From positions 62,001 to 126,000 of the forward strand of contig NHNW01000043.1 of NCBI GenBank assembly GCA_002786025.1: a DNA stretch of 64,000 bases, written 5' to 3'. Below are positions 10,099 through 21,309 of this stretch, piece after piece (the stretch's first letter is position 1; every line of letters begins with the position of its first letter). The notes below the pieces were generated by a model. That model did no database searches and was not told the DNA's origin. It saw only the letters and a list, made by a program, of their open reading frames with translations. The DNA comes from Zasmidium citrigriseum. Lineage: Eukaryota; Ascomycota; Dothideomycetes; Mycosphaerellales; Mycosphaerellaceae. The translations under genes and the position numbers were made by a program.

Positions 10099-11527
10099 AT
10101 GAAACACGCCTTCAGCACCGCCGCCGCGCTCCTCGCCACCTTCTCGCTCACCTCCGCGGCCGATGCCCCGACCTGCAGTCCTTCTCAGAAATGCCCCAAC
10201 TCAGCGCCATGCTGTTCCCAGTACGGCCAGTGCGGTGTCGGCGCATACTGCTTGGGAGGATGCGACCCTGAATCCTCGTTTGATCTCAGCTCGTGCATGG
10301 CTGCACCAGTTTGCAAGAGCGGCGACTTCAAGTTGAGCTCGTTGGACGATGTTGCTGCGAACACCATATACCTTGGAGACTCCAGCAAGTACAACTGGGT
10401 CAGCTCTGGAAAGCCGGTGACCTACAATGGCGACTCGATATTGCTCACCATGGCCCCCAGCACGGTCGGCACACTGCTTTCCAGCACACACTACGTCTGG
10501 TACGGCAAGATCAGCGCGACTATGACTACTTCGCAAGGTCAGGGTGTTGTCACTGCATTCATTTTGATGAGTGATGTGAAGGACGAGATTGACTTCGAGT
10601 TTGTTGGAGACGATGTCGAGCATGCGCAGAGTAACTACTACTGGCAGGGTGTGACAGATTGTAAGTTGAGACGAAGATAACTTTTCTCGACCATGCTAAC
10701 AATTTGCAGACCACAACATGGTGCCATTGGATACCTCCAACACCCGCACCAACACCCACACCTTCACCATTGACTGGACCCCCGAGCATGTCATCTGGTC
10801 GATTGACGGCAAGGAGATGCGTACCTTGAACAAGGCCGATACCTGGAACTCCACCGACAACACCTACCACTTCCCACAGACGCCCGCTCGTGTTCAGCTG
10901 TCTCTTTGGCCCGCTGGTCTTCAGAGCAACGGCGAGGGTACGGTCGATTGGGCTGGAGGTCTCGTCAACTGGGACAGCAGCTACATGCAGAACGGCTACT
11001 ACTACGCCATGGTTAACGATGTCAGCATCGAGTGCTACGACCCACCGGATGGCTACACCAACAACGGCGACAAGGCGTACTACTACATGGACACCACTGG
11101 CAGCAACCGATCCGTTGCCATCGGAAACAACAACACCATCCTGTCCTCCTTCATGGCCACTGGCGACAACCCGAGCTTCGACCCCAACGCTAAGCCATCC
11201 GGCAGCAGTGAGACCAAGAGCGCCACCTCTTCCTCGGCCAGCATGACTGCTACTCCCGAGTCTGTTCCCGGTATCTCCGGAGGCGGCAACGCAGCAGCAG
11301 GCGGCGGTGCCCCAGTCGCTGACGGCAGCGGCAACACTGATTCTGGCTCCAGCGGCAGCGGTACCGACTCCAGCTCCGCCTCCCAAAGCTCTGCGGCATC
11401 TGGCGGGTCGAGCGGTTTCTCGCAAGGCGGTAGCAGCAGTGGTGACGGTACCAGCGACGCGCCTAAGATCGTGGCTGGTAGCGCAGTTGCATTGCTCGGC
11501 TTTTTCATCGCAGCTCTTATGATCTAA
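10099..11527 (+). CDS. UTR2: CBM18-GH16 cell-wall chitin-glucan transglycosylase (Crh/Utr2 type)
   Basis: Two exons, join(10099..10660,10710..11527), give 459 residues. The 49-bp intron has a GTAAGT donor, a GCTAAC branch site and a TTGCAG acceptor. The layout is a signal peptide (1-20), then a CBM18 chitin-binding module (about 25-66) with its Cys pattern (CSPSQKCPNSAPCC and on), then a GH16 domain with the catalytic motif DEIDFE at 162-167. A long Ser/Gly/Thr-rich linker follows, ending in a hydrophobic tail typical of a GPI anchor signal. Crh enzymes transfer chitin chains onto beta-1,6- or beta-1,3-glucan at the plasma membrane and wall, which strengthens septa and growing tips. CBM18 plus GH16 matches yeast Utr2 rather than Crh1. 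The assignment to the family is firm; the exact orthologue is less so. Confidence 0.93.
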
Positions 11528-11909
11528 GTTGACGATTTGTGGTTGAGGAAGAAGTAATGCCTGAACGGCTTCCTGTCCTTGAATGCGAGGCGTTGCGGGC
11601 GACCAAGGCATTGGGGACGTGTACAGCACTCTGCCATGGGATTGACTTCGTGTGAATGGTTGATTATGTAGCTTCGAGCGAGACCAAAAGATAATGTTCA
11701 ATGACTTAACAAAACAGAACGTTTCTTGCACGTGATCCTTTATTGCCTGACTTTCTGCCTGAATGCCAAGCTTCCGCACGCAGGTCCGTGCGCAAAATTC
11801 GACCTCTTTCTCGACTTCACGACATTGCCGACGCTCGCCAGCACCGCATCGCACCGTCGCAACCACACCACCCACCGCCAACTCCCCGACAACCACCGAC
11901 ACCGTCACC
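11528..11909. promoter_or_regulatory. GH16 3' flank and eS21 promoter/leader
   Basis: 382 bp between two + strand genes. The right half is rich in C and A with repeated CCACC/CGACACC patterns, as in the leaders of fungal ribosomal-protein genes. No TATA box was recognised. Confidence 0.4.
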
Positions 11910-12221
11910 ATGGAGAACGAACGCGGCGAGCTCGTCGACCTGTGAGCACCCACGCATCGCCGACACCACCTTTCCATACTAACACATCACAGCTACGTCC
12001 CCCGCAAGTGCAGCGCCACCAACCGCATCATCAAGGCCAAGGACCACGCATCCGTCCAGATCTCCGTCGGCAAGGTGGATGAGAACGGCCGATACACGGG
12101 CGAGAACCAGGTGTACGCTCTGTGCGGTTTCGTCCGTGCCATGGGCGAGAGTGACGACTGCATCAACCGTCTTACGCAGCGCGATGGCTACTTGAAGGGT
12201 GTGTGGAGTGGAAGCCGGTAA
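11910..12221 (+). CDS. rps21: 40S ribosomal protein eS21 (S21)
   Basis: Two exons, join(11910..11941,11993..12221), give 86 residues. The protein starts [19 protein letters not shown] and ends [11 protein letters not shown], which matches the known eS21 sequence closely in length (yeast 87) and motifs, including [14 protein letters not shown] and [10 protein letters not shown]. The intron splits codon 11 (donor GTGAGC, branch CTAAC, acceptor CACAG); an early intron is usual in ribosomal-protein genes. The protein sits on the small ribosomal subunit and helps 18S rRNA maturation. Downstream of the stop there is a second plausible intron. Use of an alternative donor inside the last codon would replace the normal end with a 31-residue tail (reported separately). 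Confidence 0.96.
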
Positions 12222-13350
12222 AGAGGGGACATGACAGAATGTGAGTGGGACACATGATGTGGGAGGTGGGAGTGGGTTTGCTGATGTGGTTTACAGGTCT
12301 TCTCGATGCTCGACTCGGTTTGGCGCAAGGGAATTGGGACGGCACGGCTTTTTCTACGACATCCACTCGAACGACGATGACGACGAGGAGTAGCTGAAGT
12401 CTGGACACGGCTTGCCTGTGCTACGGTACGGCAGCCTGAAAGCTGAATCCATCAAGTTTCCAAGCCAACAATCACGACGTTCTCGTATCTCTCAACATCT
12501 ACATCAATATACATGCCCCGTCCTCTCATCCCTGTCTACGTCCTCAAATAAATGGCTGATCAAAGGCCTTCTCTTTCCCCCTCCTCGCCCAGGTGAGTTG
12601 GATTCCATGAAAGCAGAAGGAAAGGCAGAGGTCTCCCTTCTCTCGCCGTCCCTGGGGTCTTCGGAAACCGCTTCGGTTGGGTAGGGAGGCTTCGTTCCAG
12701 CCTAGAGCAGACTCTACTTCGTCTTCAAAAAGCTGCGATCAGCGAGGTTGTTTGGTCGTGGTACAGATACGGGCGGGACATACTCGAAAAGAAGAGTTTT
12801 GGGATTGAGAACTGGAGCTCAAATGCTGTCGGGTTCGCATGATGCCGTCTATGTGGGCGTTTCAGCAGGCAAGTACAAGTTCATATGTCGCCAATCTACA
12901 GCTGCTTTGGCATTGTCTTTCTCACATGTCTCCAGCCATATCCATCTTCGCAAAGCCTTTTCTGGCCGTCCATGTGCCATGTCGTGCTGCTTCGTCTGCT
13001 ACATTGACAGCGCATTCTTCTCAGCATCTTCGTCGTCCGACTTGTTCCGACCTTTCGCCATCAACACAGGTCATCTACACCATACGCCTGCGACATACAG
13101 CAAATCAACATCCTTACAGACACTGGCTGTCATCTGCGCACGTATCATTTATCAACATCAGCAACTTGTGCACAATAGCGCATTGGAATATATTCGTGAT
13201 ACAGGTCGATCATCTATTCAGGAGCTCTCGACCGTCGAAAGGCACAAGAACAGCAAACAGTTCATCCTAGACTTTGGATACACACGAACGACTGGAGACA
13301 CAGGTTTGGCGATCTCCATATCTCCTCAGCAACCCCCTCTCTCTACGCCA
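12222..13350. other. Intergenic, 1.1 kb, between eS21 and astacin-like gene
   Basis: The left part carries eS21 3'UTR sequence with a possible UTR intron (GTGAGT at 12241, TTTACAG ending at 12296). The frame of the protease gene is open upstream of its start, but that part has no domain and precedes a clear signal peptide, so it is treated as leader. Nothing else is recognised. Confidence 0.45.
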
Positions 13351-14760
13351 ATGGCCTTCCTCGCCCTCCTCACGGTTCTCCTTGCACCCCTAATCACAGC
13401 CTGCCCCTCCCTCAACTCCACCCCCATAACCCACTCCAAACGCTGGCACGGCCTCCCCAACTCCGCCGGTCCAGATGGCAAACTCCTCTCCCCCGGCCCC
13501 TGGCCCGTTCTCGAAGAAATGCACGGCATCCAACCCCTCCGCTACTGCTACCCCTCGCAAAACGACTACGACAAACTCAACGCGATCGTCCTAGCGGCCA
13601 TCGAACTCTGGAAACCGGCTATGACGCCTAACTCGGCGTTGGATATTGTTCCTGATACGGGCCCGGAGCCTTGTATTATTGGGCCTGAGGGGAACGGGGT
13701 TCGGGGGGATGCGTTGAATGTGGCGGATTATACGAAAGAAAAGATGACGACGACGAGTGTTGGGTAAGTCGGAGACTTGTTTTCGTGAGGGAGGGTTTTG
13801 TTGCTGATTGATGACCGTGTAGCTGGGACCCCAAAGTCAAAGGCGCCGAAAGCAAAACATGGCATGAACTCCGCTTTGCTCGAGTCGACAGTCCAGATGA
13901 TGCTCAGGGGAAGGTGAACAAAGCAGGCCCGAGAGATATTGTGAGGATGGCGCATGAGATTGGTATGTGTCCCACCCTTCACGTTCGTTGATGGAGAATG
14001 CTGACGTGTGATGAAAGGACATGCTCTTGGCCTCGAACACGAACACCAACGCTCCGACGCCGCCAAATACATCGAGTTCAACTGCAAAGCTTTACTTTCC
14101 TATCAAGACATGAAAACCAAGATCGCCGCGAACAAAGCTCCCAATCAACAAAAGGGCGATACTATCGAGTTGGCGTAAGTCCCCCATCCCCTCCCCCAGC
14201 CATCTCCCTAACTAAAGCCCTTCGCAGCTGCAAAGACCTCACCATCGCCCGCCGTCTCCACTGGGACGACGTCCACCAACGCCTCCCTATCCCCAGCGTC
14301 CCCGCCCTCGGCGCCTTGGGCCACTCCAAAACTCCTGACTTTGGCTCGATCATGATGTACGGGAGTTTTGATTCGCATCTCGCGGGCGTGGATCCAGCGA
14401 AAGATTTTGATAAACAGGTTGAGAATGCAGTTCTGAAGAAGATTGTGAGCACGAAGAGTAAGATGCCGGGGAAGAAGCCGAAAGTGAGTTATGAGAGGGT
14501 TAGTATGGGTGGGGGTTATCCGGAGGGGAGGGTTAGGAGGGTTAGGTAAGTGATCCTTTGAGGGGAGGGTGGTGTAAGTGATTGGGGTTGCTGACGTTGT
14601 GGGGTTTAGTGAGGGAGATGTGGCGTATGTTCAGATGATGTACCCGATTTCTGGTGGTAAGGGGAAGGGGGATGAGAAGTGGGAGGCTGTATGGCCTGCT
14701 GTGGGTGGGCCGGGGGGTGGGAATTCGAAGGGGAAGGGGAAGGATAAGGCTGGGAGTTGA
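13351..14760 (+). CDS. Secreted astacin-like (M12A) zinc metallopeptidase
   Basis: Five exons, join(13351..13763,13823..13962,14018..14174,14228..14545,14610..14760), give 392 residues; all four introns (53-64 bp) are GT..AG and keep frame. The ATG at 13351 opens a signal peptide (about 1-17). The zinc site HEIGHALGLEHE lies at 182-193, split by intron 2 after the codon for Ile184. It matches the HExxHxxGxxHE signature of astacins and related metzincins. A Met-turn (SIMMYGS) lies near 277-283. Secreted enzymes of this kind cut extracellular proteins and are common in plant-associated and saprotrophic ascomycetes. The C-terminal 40 residues are Gly/Lys rich and probably disordered. The family call rests on the two motifs. 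A role in host interaction is possible but not shown. Confidence 0.85.
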
Positions 14761-15005
14761 GGGGCTCGGTCTGCGTGGCGATGATGTCTTCTTTGAGATT
14801 TGGTTTTGAGATACCCCTGATGTAGCGAGCGATGTAAGATGAAGCGATGTCATGGAATCATTCAATTTGTACTTTTCGTTCCCTTTCGTGACAGTCTAGA
14901 CATTAGACAGACCCATTTCCCACTCTACCAGAGAGAACCAACCCAGTCCAAAACCCAGACTCCAACCTCTTACCCCATCAATCATCAACCTTTTCACTCA
15001 TCCCC

Positions 15006-15661
15006 CTACACAGCACTCTTCCCACCCGCCCCAGCCCTCCTCGCCCGAACCCAAAGCATCGGCAAAACACACCCCGAACAAAAATAAAGCACACTCAAAC
15101 TAATCCCCAACCCCCAAATGGCCTTCGTCTCGTAGCAATTCGTCCTCGTACTCCCCGCCCAACTCCCCAGTCCCAATCTCGCTCCACTCTGGCCCAAATT
15201 CTGCCCAAGCGCTTGGGTAAACTGCGCGGCGGATTGGGCATTCGCAGCCGCGGATCTGTCGGCGATGGCGGCGCAGTTCAAGAAGGAAAGGGGTCGACCG
15301 AGGATCACGGAGATTATGATGAAGGCGAGGGTGAGGAGAGCGTCGGAGGCGGCCATTATGAGGAGGCCGAGGGTTGTTTGGGCGAGGAAGATGGGGATTG
15401 TGAGGAGGGTGTAGAGGGTTGCTAGGCAGGTCTTCATAACATACCATGTTAGTGGATGGTGGTGTGGAAGGGGAGGGTGTGGGGACTTACGATGACGAGC
15501 GTGCCTACGATCTCTCGTGGCGGCTCGATGTTGGAGGAGACGATTTGGCTGACGAAGTTGGCGGTCATCCCTACGATTGCTATCATGGCGATGAGGGAGA
15601 GGCCGCGGACGAGGAGGAAGGTTTTGGCGAGCGGGGCGGCGCCATAGTCGGGGATGGGCAT
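15006..15661 (-). CDS. MARVEL-like four-helix membrane protein
   Basis: Two exons, complement(join(15006..15431,15491..15661)), encode 198 residues. The 59-bp intron has a GTAAGT donor and a CACTAAC branch site. There are four hydrophobic segments at about 13-36, 51-75, 77-102 and 160-183. A Ser/Ala/Gln-rich loop holding two Cys (about residues 110 and 150) lies between helices 3 and 4, and the ends are short and polar. This is the plan of fungal MARVEL-domain proteins, which sit in plasma-membrane or vesicle domains. Relatives are Nce102-like or other uncharacterised tetraspan proteins. The gene is divergent from RTC1, with about 0.9 kb between the starts. The name rests on topology, not on a strong signature. 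Confidence 0.7.
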
Positions 15662-16562
15662 TTTCGATGGAGTGGTGTTTTGGTGTGGTGGTGTTCTGGT
15701 TTGTTTTGTATGGTTGGTGGTGATCCCTGCCAGCGGGAGATCTGATCTCTGGGATCGAGATGTGTGGGACGATTAGAACGAGACAATTACGCCTTTTGCT
15801 TGAAGAGAATGCAAATGCAAAGAACGAGGAAAGGAAAATCACCAAAAGAGATTCGTGATGGGAAGGATTTCTGTGCAGGAATCCAGACCCAGACGCATGT
15901 CCTACCTGTCCTTATATCCATCGTCCTACCTTGTGCCCATTCCCAAACATAGCAAGGCTTTATTTCTGTCTTGTTTGAAGTTGCCATGGTTTCATGAGGG
16001 CTCTGCAACGAGCGGTTCTCGGCCAATGGAGGCTGGCGGCTAATGGTATGCACTCGGCGGCTACGGGAGGAGCTGCGCACGGATGACCACAGACGGGCCA
16101 GAAGAGCCTCATCGTCGCTGTGTCTGTGCTATAGTGAGTCTCTCTCGAGGTCTGGGAGTCGGACTCGGTGTCTGAGAGTCGATGGCGTGTCTTTGGCGAG
16201 GATGGAGGAGGGAGCCGGGCGTCTGCGGATGTTTGAGCAGCCATCCACGCGCGCTCGAGGCGGTGGCTGAGATGGTCTGGGAGGGAGAAGAGACTGCTGT
16301 GGAGTGTCTTTAGATGGAGCGCATTGTCATCAAGCTGCGACAGAGTGTCTTGTCTTGGTCTGAAGAAGAAGAGGTGGTCGTGGAGGAAGACGTTGGCGGC
16401 GGAGCTCTCATTTCTTGGCACTTCCGCATAACGTGACCTTGAGGACTTCCATATCGTCTTTCCTCCACCACCAACCACACCGTCATCAGACCGCCGTGAT
16501 ATGACCAGAGGACACTCAGAGACGGACATGAGACACGCCAGACACCGCAGCAGGTCGCCGCG
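15662..16562. promoter_or_regulatory. Divergent promoter region MARVEL-like / RTC1
   Basis: 901 bp between two gene starts pointing away from each other. A 189-codon minus-strand open frame (15960-16529) crosses it but lacks domain features, so it is not called. No other gene is seen. Confidence 0.45.
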
Positions 16563-19500
16563 ATGAGCCAGGATCCCAAGCGGCCGTCAGCAGGCAACGC
16601 CTCCGCAATCCCACGAGCTCCACCGCTGCCAGCTCCCAGGCCGCTGCAGAGAGCTAGAGACGTCGCTTCCAGGTTTCTGGGTTACTCCTCCAGACCCGCC
16701 AGTCCGCAAGGCCTGCGCGACGATGATCGCTTCACCCTCGGCAGCAGCCAGTTCACCAGATCTTCCTCGCTCGGCGCAACCCAGGACGCCACCACCAGCC
16801 ATAAGACCGGCCTGGTGATCCATACTCTCAGCATCAACGACAGTGGAAGTCATGCCATCATTGCTGGCAAGGAGATCTTCAAGACGGTCAAGGTCGAGGA
16901 TGGGCACTGTGCGGAAGATTTCAACCTTAGGACGGCCATCCGAAGCACACCCACCCAAGCATCTGGCCAGCCACGCCAAATATATTCCATCGATATTGGG
17001 GACGTAGCATGGGCGAAAGGCGACAGCAGCCATCTCGTGGCCGCGGCAACGTCCAGTGGCAAAATCATCGTGTATGACCTGAAGCATGCGGGCCTTCAGG
17101 CTGCACAGCTGCATGAGCACTTCCGGCAGGTGCACAATGTCACCTTCAGCCCCCATCGAGGCAGCTTGCTCCTGTCAGGCTCACAAGACGGTACGGTCCG
17201 ACTTTGGGATCTGCGTGACGTTCGAAGCCAGGTGACGACTCTGCAAAGCAAGCGCAAGTATTCCGGGCAGAGCGATGGGGTGAGAGACGTGAAGTGGTCG
17301 CCAGTAGAAGGCTATGATTTTGCTTTCGGGACAGACAACGGCGATGTGCAGTGCTGGGATATGCGCAACCTCAAGTCGGCCAAGGTGCGAGTGCCAGCAC
17401 ACAGTCTGGCGTGCAACACAGTCGATTGGCATCCTGACGGCAAGCATATTCTGAGTGCCAGCTCTGATAAGACGGTGCGGGTGTTTGATGTCTCGACGAG
17501 TCGCCCTAGAAAGGCAGCGTGGGAGATCAAGACAGCGTTCCCTGTCATGAATGCTCGATGGCGGCCGTCCTGTCAATCGGTCATGCCGCACGACAATGGC
17601 GCCCAGCAATGCACGCAGATCGTCACATCGTACGACATTGAGCATCCGATCATGCATGTGTGGGACTTTCGTCGTCCTCTTCTTCCTTTCCGCGAGTTGA
17701 TGCCGCATCCATCGGCGCCGACGGATCTTCTGTGGCATTCGCAAGACTTGTTGTGGACGGTTGGTCGAGAGGGCGCTTTCATTCAGACGGATGTGCAGCA
17801 CACGGCCAAAGTCATTGATCGGTGCAATCTGCAAGCAATTGATGTGTCTGCGCTTGGTGAGCTTTCGTTTGTTGCCCAAGCCCGTCAACAACGCCGCAAG
17901 CCCAAGCCGCAGCCCGTGCCCTCACTTCCGACTCGCACAAGCACCAGTCTGAGCACCAGTCCGGAGACGACCTTTCTCAGTCGCAGCTGGCAGGACGATA
18001 CCCTTGACCACTCGTTCCTCAGCGTCTTGCCAATCAAACGCCCCGCCAGATCGCACAGCAGCAGCAGAGTCCACGGCGCTTTTAGCTCCTCGTCTACATC
18101 CAACCAGCATCAGTCGGCCACCATCAAGCTCGACGACATTCTTCTCAATCGCAAGTCCTTCAGACCGCAGCAACACGCCTGTCGTGGACAGCTAGAAAGT
18201 CACAACAACCCCGAACCGGTCGCATTCATGGCGGAGCGAGCAAAGATCGAGATCCCGACCACGTCGAACGACGATGAGTTCGTCAAGGAAGTCGCGAAGG
18301 CGTTCAAAGCCAATGAAGACTATTGCCAGGAGATCGGACTCCTTACTACAGCATCTGTCTGGAAGATGGTTGGACATTGCGTTCTGGTTCATCTCGGAGA
18401 CCGCATCGAATTGAAGCGCAAGCGAGCAGCAGAGAAATCATCGCCACCAACAGCAGCGCCTGTGATGACCACGTCGATTGAAACTCTGGCAAAGAGACTC
18501 GCATCACAGCATCTGAAGTCACCCACTCACTCACCCGGCACCTTACGACCAGTGTCCAACATCGCACACCACCTCACACAGCCCGAGAGTACATCCAACG
18601 TACCGACGCCACTCGCCCGTCCATCGACCAGCGGCAAGCTGCCGGCCTCACAGCACCAGTCATCGCCACTGCCAGATCCAGACAAGGACGAGAAGCTCGC
18701 TCTTCCACCGTCAATCGCATCCACACATACCTCTCCGCCACTCCAGCCGGCAGAAGAAAGCCAAGTTCGCGACAGGAGATTGACACTAGAGAACCTCGAA
18801 GGTCTACAGAAGCTACAGCCCAAGGACGACAATGCCAGTAGGAATGACATGGTCAAGCGTTGGAGCTCACAGCCAAAGACCCCATTCAGTCTCGATCCAG
18901 TCGACGACAAAGGCGTCAAGATCCCACCAGCAAAGCTCGAGAAGCATGACAGCGGTGAATCCTTCCAGTTCCTTGAAGAATCAGGCGGTTCAAGAGAGTC
19001 TTCGTTCCCAGCTTCACTTGAAAGCGGCTCTCCCACACTGCAGAGGATGATGGTCTCGGAGCGTCCCAGCAGAGCTAAGAGGAATGATACGACATCATAT
19101 CCCGCATCTGTCAACGACAACGAAGGCGTAGCTAGCGCACATCAGAGCATGTTCTTCGAGGGATCGGGTACACTTGCCAACAGCGCTGTTGCAACGATGG
19201 AGAACTCGGGCAACACGAGCATGAACACGTCGGACGAAGATCTGCGCAAGAAGCAGACAGACAGCACAGACTTCGCCTTCCGCGTGAAAGAGGACCGCAA
19301 GCTGCAGGAGAAGCACTCCCAAGGCCTCGACATGGCCGCCTCAATCGCCGAGCACATACGTGAAGGCCCTGCCCCCGACGACCCCTTGCTCCTGGGAGCC
19401 GTTCCCCGACCTCACCAGGAACCACAAGCCAGGATCCCCGCCAAAATGGCAGAGACCATGGTATCCTGGAGCCGAGCAGAGGCCTCGCCAGTCGACTCGG

Positions 19501-20330
19501 TGGTTGGGGAAGAGGAGGTCGATCTGGAGGAGGAGATGCCGTGGACTCTCCTCGCCATGGTGAAGGAGCTCATCCGCCACTACACGGCGGACCAGCCCTA
19601 CCCACAGATGGCGGCCTTCCTCCTCCTCCTCGTCGGCCCCCTCCTGCCCCGCACGCACCCGCTGCCCGTGGCAGAGATCCACGCCGAGATCTCGGGATAC
19701 GTCGACTACTTCCTCAACACGCTGGGGTGGGATCCCGCTGACATCCCCCACCTCGTCCAGCAGAGCTTCGAGCAGCCGCTCAAGGCGGGCTTGCACCCGC
19801 TGCACGTGGAGAGCATCCTCAGCTCGTACCACGAGCAGCTGCTCAGCCACCAGCTCTGGGACGAGGCGGCCGTGTTGAGGAAGTTGGCCTACCCGGCGTA
19901 TCCCGCCGTCTACGAAGACTTCCTCAAAGACAACGAGATCTCCCTCGCGTGCGGCCAGTGCGGGAAAGTCTTCACCAAGAACCCCTCCGCGCCTTTTCTC
20001 CGCTGTGGCGCTTGTCGCGCCCAGCAGATGAAGTGTCCCATCTGCTGGGAAGCCCACAGTGCGTTTGAGAGCGGTGATGGGGGGAAGTTGATCTCGGTGT
20101 GTTTGGTGTGTGGACATGGCGGGCACAAGGCCTGCATGGAGGAGTGGTTTCTTGCGGCCAAGGGGGGACAGTGTCCCACTGAGGGGTGTTTGTGTGCTTG
20201 TGTGGCGGGGGAGTTGAGGGAGGAGAAGTTGAAGGAGGAGGAGAAGAGGGAGGGGAAGAAGGAGGTGAGGGGGGATGAGTGGAGGGTGGGGGAGAGTAAG
20301 GCGGTGGAGGGGGCGAGGAGGTTGGTTTAG
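16563..20330 (+). CDS. RTC1: WD40-RING protein Rtc1 (WDR24-like, SEA/GATOR2 complex)
   Basis: A single open exon of 1255 residues from the ATG at 16563. Residues about 135-430 form a WD40 propeller (for example LLSGSQDGTVRLWDLRD, ILSASSDKTVRVFDVS). A long Ser/Pro/Gln-rich disordered middle follows, then a conserved helical part around 990-1120. The C-terminal zinc domain starts near 1128, with CGQC, CGAC, CPIC and CxVCGHGGH motifs. This order (propeller, linker, RING-like end) is that of Rtc1/WDR24, a subunit of the vacuole-associated SEA complex. That complex controls TORC1 in response to amino acids. The last 45 residues are Glu/Lys rich. Length fits fungal orthologues, which are usually over 1000 residues. 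Confidence 0.92.
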   Translation: MSQDPKRPSAGNASAIPRAPPLPAPRPLQRARDVASRFLGYSSRPASPQGLRDDDRFTLGSSQFTRSSSLGATQDATTSHKTGLVIHTLSINDSGSHAIIAGKEIFKTVKVEDGHCAEDFNLRTAIRSTPTQASGQPRQIYSIDIGDVAWAKGDSSHLVAAATSSGKIIVYDLKHAGLQAAQLHEHFRQVHNVTFSPHRGSLLLSGSQDGTVRLWDLRDVRSQVTTLQSKRKYSGQSDGVRDVKWSPVEGYDFAFGTDNGDVQCWDMRNLKSAKVRVPAHSLACNTVDWHPDGKHILSASSDKTVRVFDVSTSRPRKAAWEIKTAFPVMNARWRPSCQSVMPHDNGAQQCTQIVTSYDIEHPIMHVWDFRRPLLPFRELMPHPSAPTDLLWHSQDLLWTVGREGAFIQTDVQHTAKVIDRCNLQAIDVSALGELSFVAQARQQRRKPKPQPVPSLPTRTSTSLSTSPETTFLSRSWQDDTLDHSFLSVLPIKRPARSHSSSRVHGAFSSSSTSNQHQSATIKLDDILLNRKSFRPQQHACRGQLESHNNPEPVAFMAERAKIEIPTTSNDDEFVKEVAKAFKANEDYCQEIGLLTTASVWKMVGHCVLVHLGDRIELKRKRAAEKSSPPTAAPVMTTSIETLAKRLASQHLKSPTHSPGTLRPVSNIAHHLTQPESTSNVPTPLARPSTSGKLPASQHQSSPLPDPDKDEKLALPPSIASTHTSPPLQPAEESQVRDRRLTLENLEGLQKLQPKDDNASRNDMVKRWSSQPKTPFSLDPVDDKGVKIPPAKLEKHDSGESFQFLEESGGSRESSFPASLESGSPTLQRMMVSERPSRAKRNDTTSYPASVNDNEGVASAHQSMFFEGSGTLANSAVATMENSGNTSMNTSDEDLRKKQTDSTDFAFRVKEDRKLQEKHSQGLDMAASIAEHIREGPAPDDPLLLGAVPRPHQEPQARIPAKMAETMVSWSRAEASPVDSVVGEEEVDLEEEMPWTLLAMVKELIRHYTADQPYPQMAAFLLLLVGPLLPRTHPLPVAEIHAEISGYVDYFLNTLGWDPADIPHLVQQSFEQPLKAGLHPLHVESILSSYHEQLLSHQLWDEAAVLRKLAYPAYPAVYEDFLKDNEISLACGQCGKVFTKNPSAPFLRCGACRAQQMKCPICWEAHSAFESGDGGKLISVCLVCGHGGHKACMEEWFLAAKGGQCPTEGCLCACVAGELREEKLKEEEKREGKKEVRGDEWRVGESKAVEGARRLV

Positions 20331-21309
20331 CTTGGGCGGGTGTGTGGCTCTTTTACATATGATACCCCTGTACGAATAGCTTTCTCTTCTCTTTGGGATT
20401 ACAGACGTCTGTGGCTTTAATCGTGCTATTGAGACCTTTGAGATCGATCGTTTCTGTGGGGATAGAACCAGTTCGCTCTCCTCTTCGAAGGCCAACGTCT
20501 ACGCTCTTCATGCTATTGTCGATGCCCTAGGGTCGATGCCAAACATGGAGATGGAGACACAAACCTTCTCTATCCCTCTCCTTCATGCTTCCTATATCCA
20601 TGCCCTTCAAGCTCTCGAAGTAACCTTGAAGATGCTTGAGAATCGTGAGATCGAGAACAGTTTCCGACGAAACGACCCATCAACCTCTTCTTTTGAAGAC
20701 AGTCCCTCGTTGTTCAGACCCTTCGGGTGGGCAGAGATGAACTCAAGATTACCGCCTCTCTCTGCTTTCAGGGGTTTCTGATTCAGCAGCTGCGACATTG
20801 GGATCAATACGTGAGAGGGAGACCGGATATCGAAGGGGATGCTAGTGATAGCATGGGAGAAGACAAGACAAAAAGGCTGAATCGATTGGGGTAGGTTCAG
20901 AGTCTCAAATCACAAAGTCATCTTATCTAGGTAAGGAGAATCCTGCTTGCCTTTCGTCGTCCAGCGAGAAGAACAAGCGACATTGGCAAAGAGCAAGAGA
21001 GGACGTCTAGTAGCTAAATAAAATACATTTGGTTTGGGTTTGGTTTGATCAAACATGAGCAGAAGCAACAGTAACGACAACACTCAAGAGTACAAGTATC
21101 GCAAGAAGCAACATTTTCTGTATCCATCCATCCAACATTTCCCAGGACCAAACCAAAGCAAAAGATCAACAAGCAAGCGCAGCATGCGTACATGAAGCGT
21201 CCCCATTCCCAGCACCAGAACCAAACCGCGCAGAAACCAGAACAGCAAGTACATCCCTCAAGAACACCCATCCATCCCTTCATCGTTTTAGCACCCGCTC
21301 GAGTGACAA
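20331..21309. other. Convergent 3' region RTC1 / forkhead gene
   Basis: 979 bp between the ends of two genes pointing towards each other. It contains AT-richer 3'UTR-like sequence and short open frames without features. No gene is supported. Confidence 0.5.

Noticed and set aside
10559..11977. 472-codon minus-strand frame opposite the GH16 gene
   Set aside because: Mirror frame of the Ser/Gly-rich GH16 linker, with no independent protein features.
13351..14760. Bacterial origin or CRISPR-like repeats anywhere in the window
   Set aside because: Spliceosomal introns, eS21 and RIP show fungal nuclear DNA. No array of equal repeats and spacers was found.
15960..16529. 189-codon minus-strand open frame in the RTC1 upstream region
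   Set aside because: No domain, odd composition and position over the RTC1 leader and the MARVEL-like gene promoter. It looks like a chance frame in GC-rich DNA.
19341..20495. 384-codon minus-strand frame opposite the end of RTC1
   Set aside because: Shadow of the RTC1 coding frame, which has WD40 and RING evidence.
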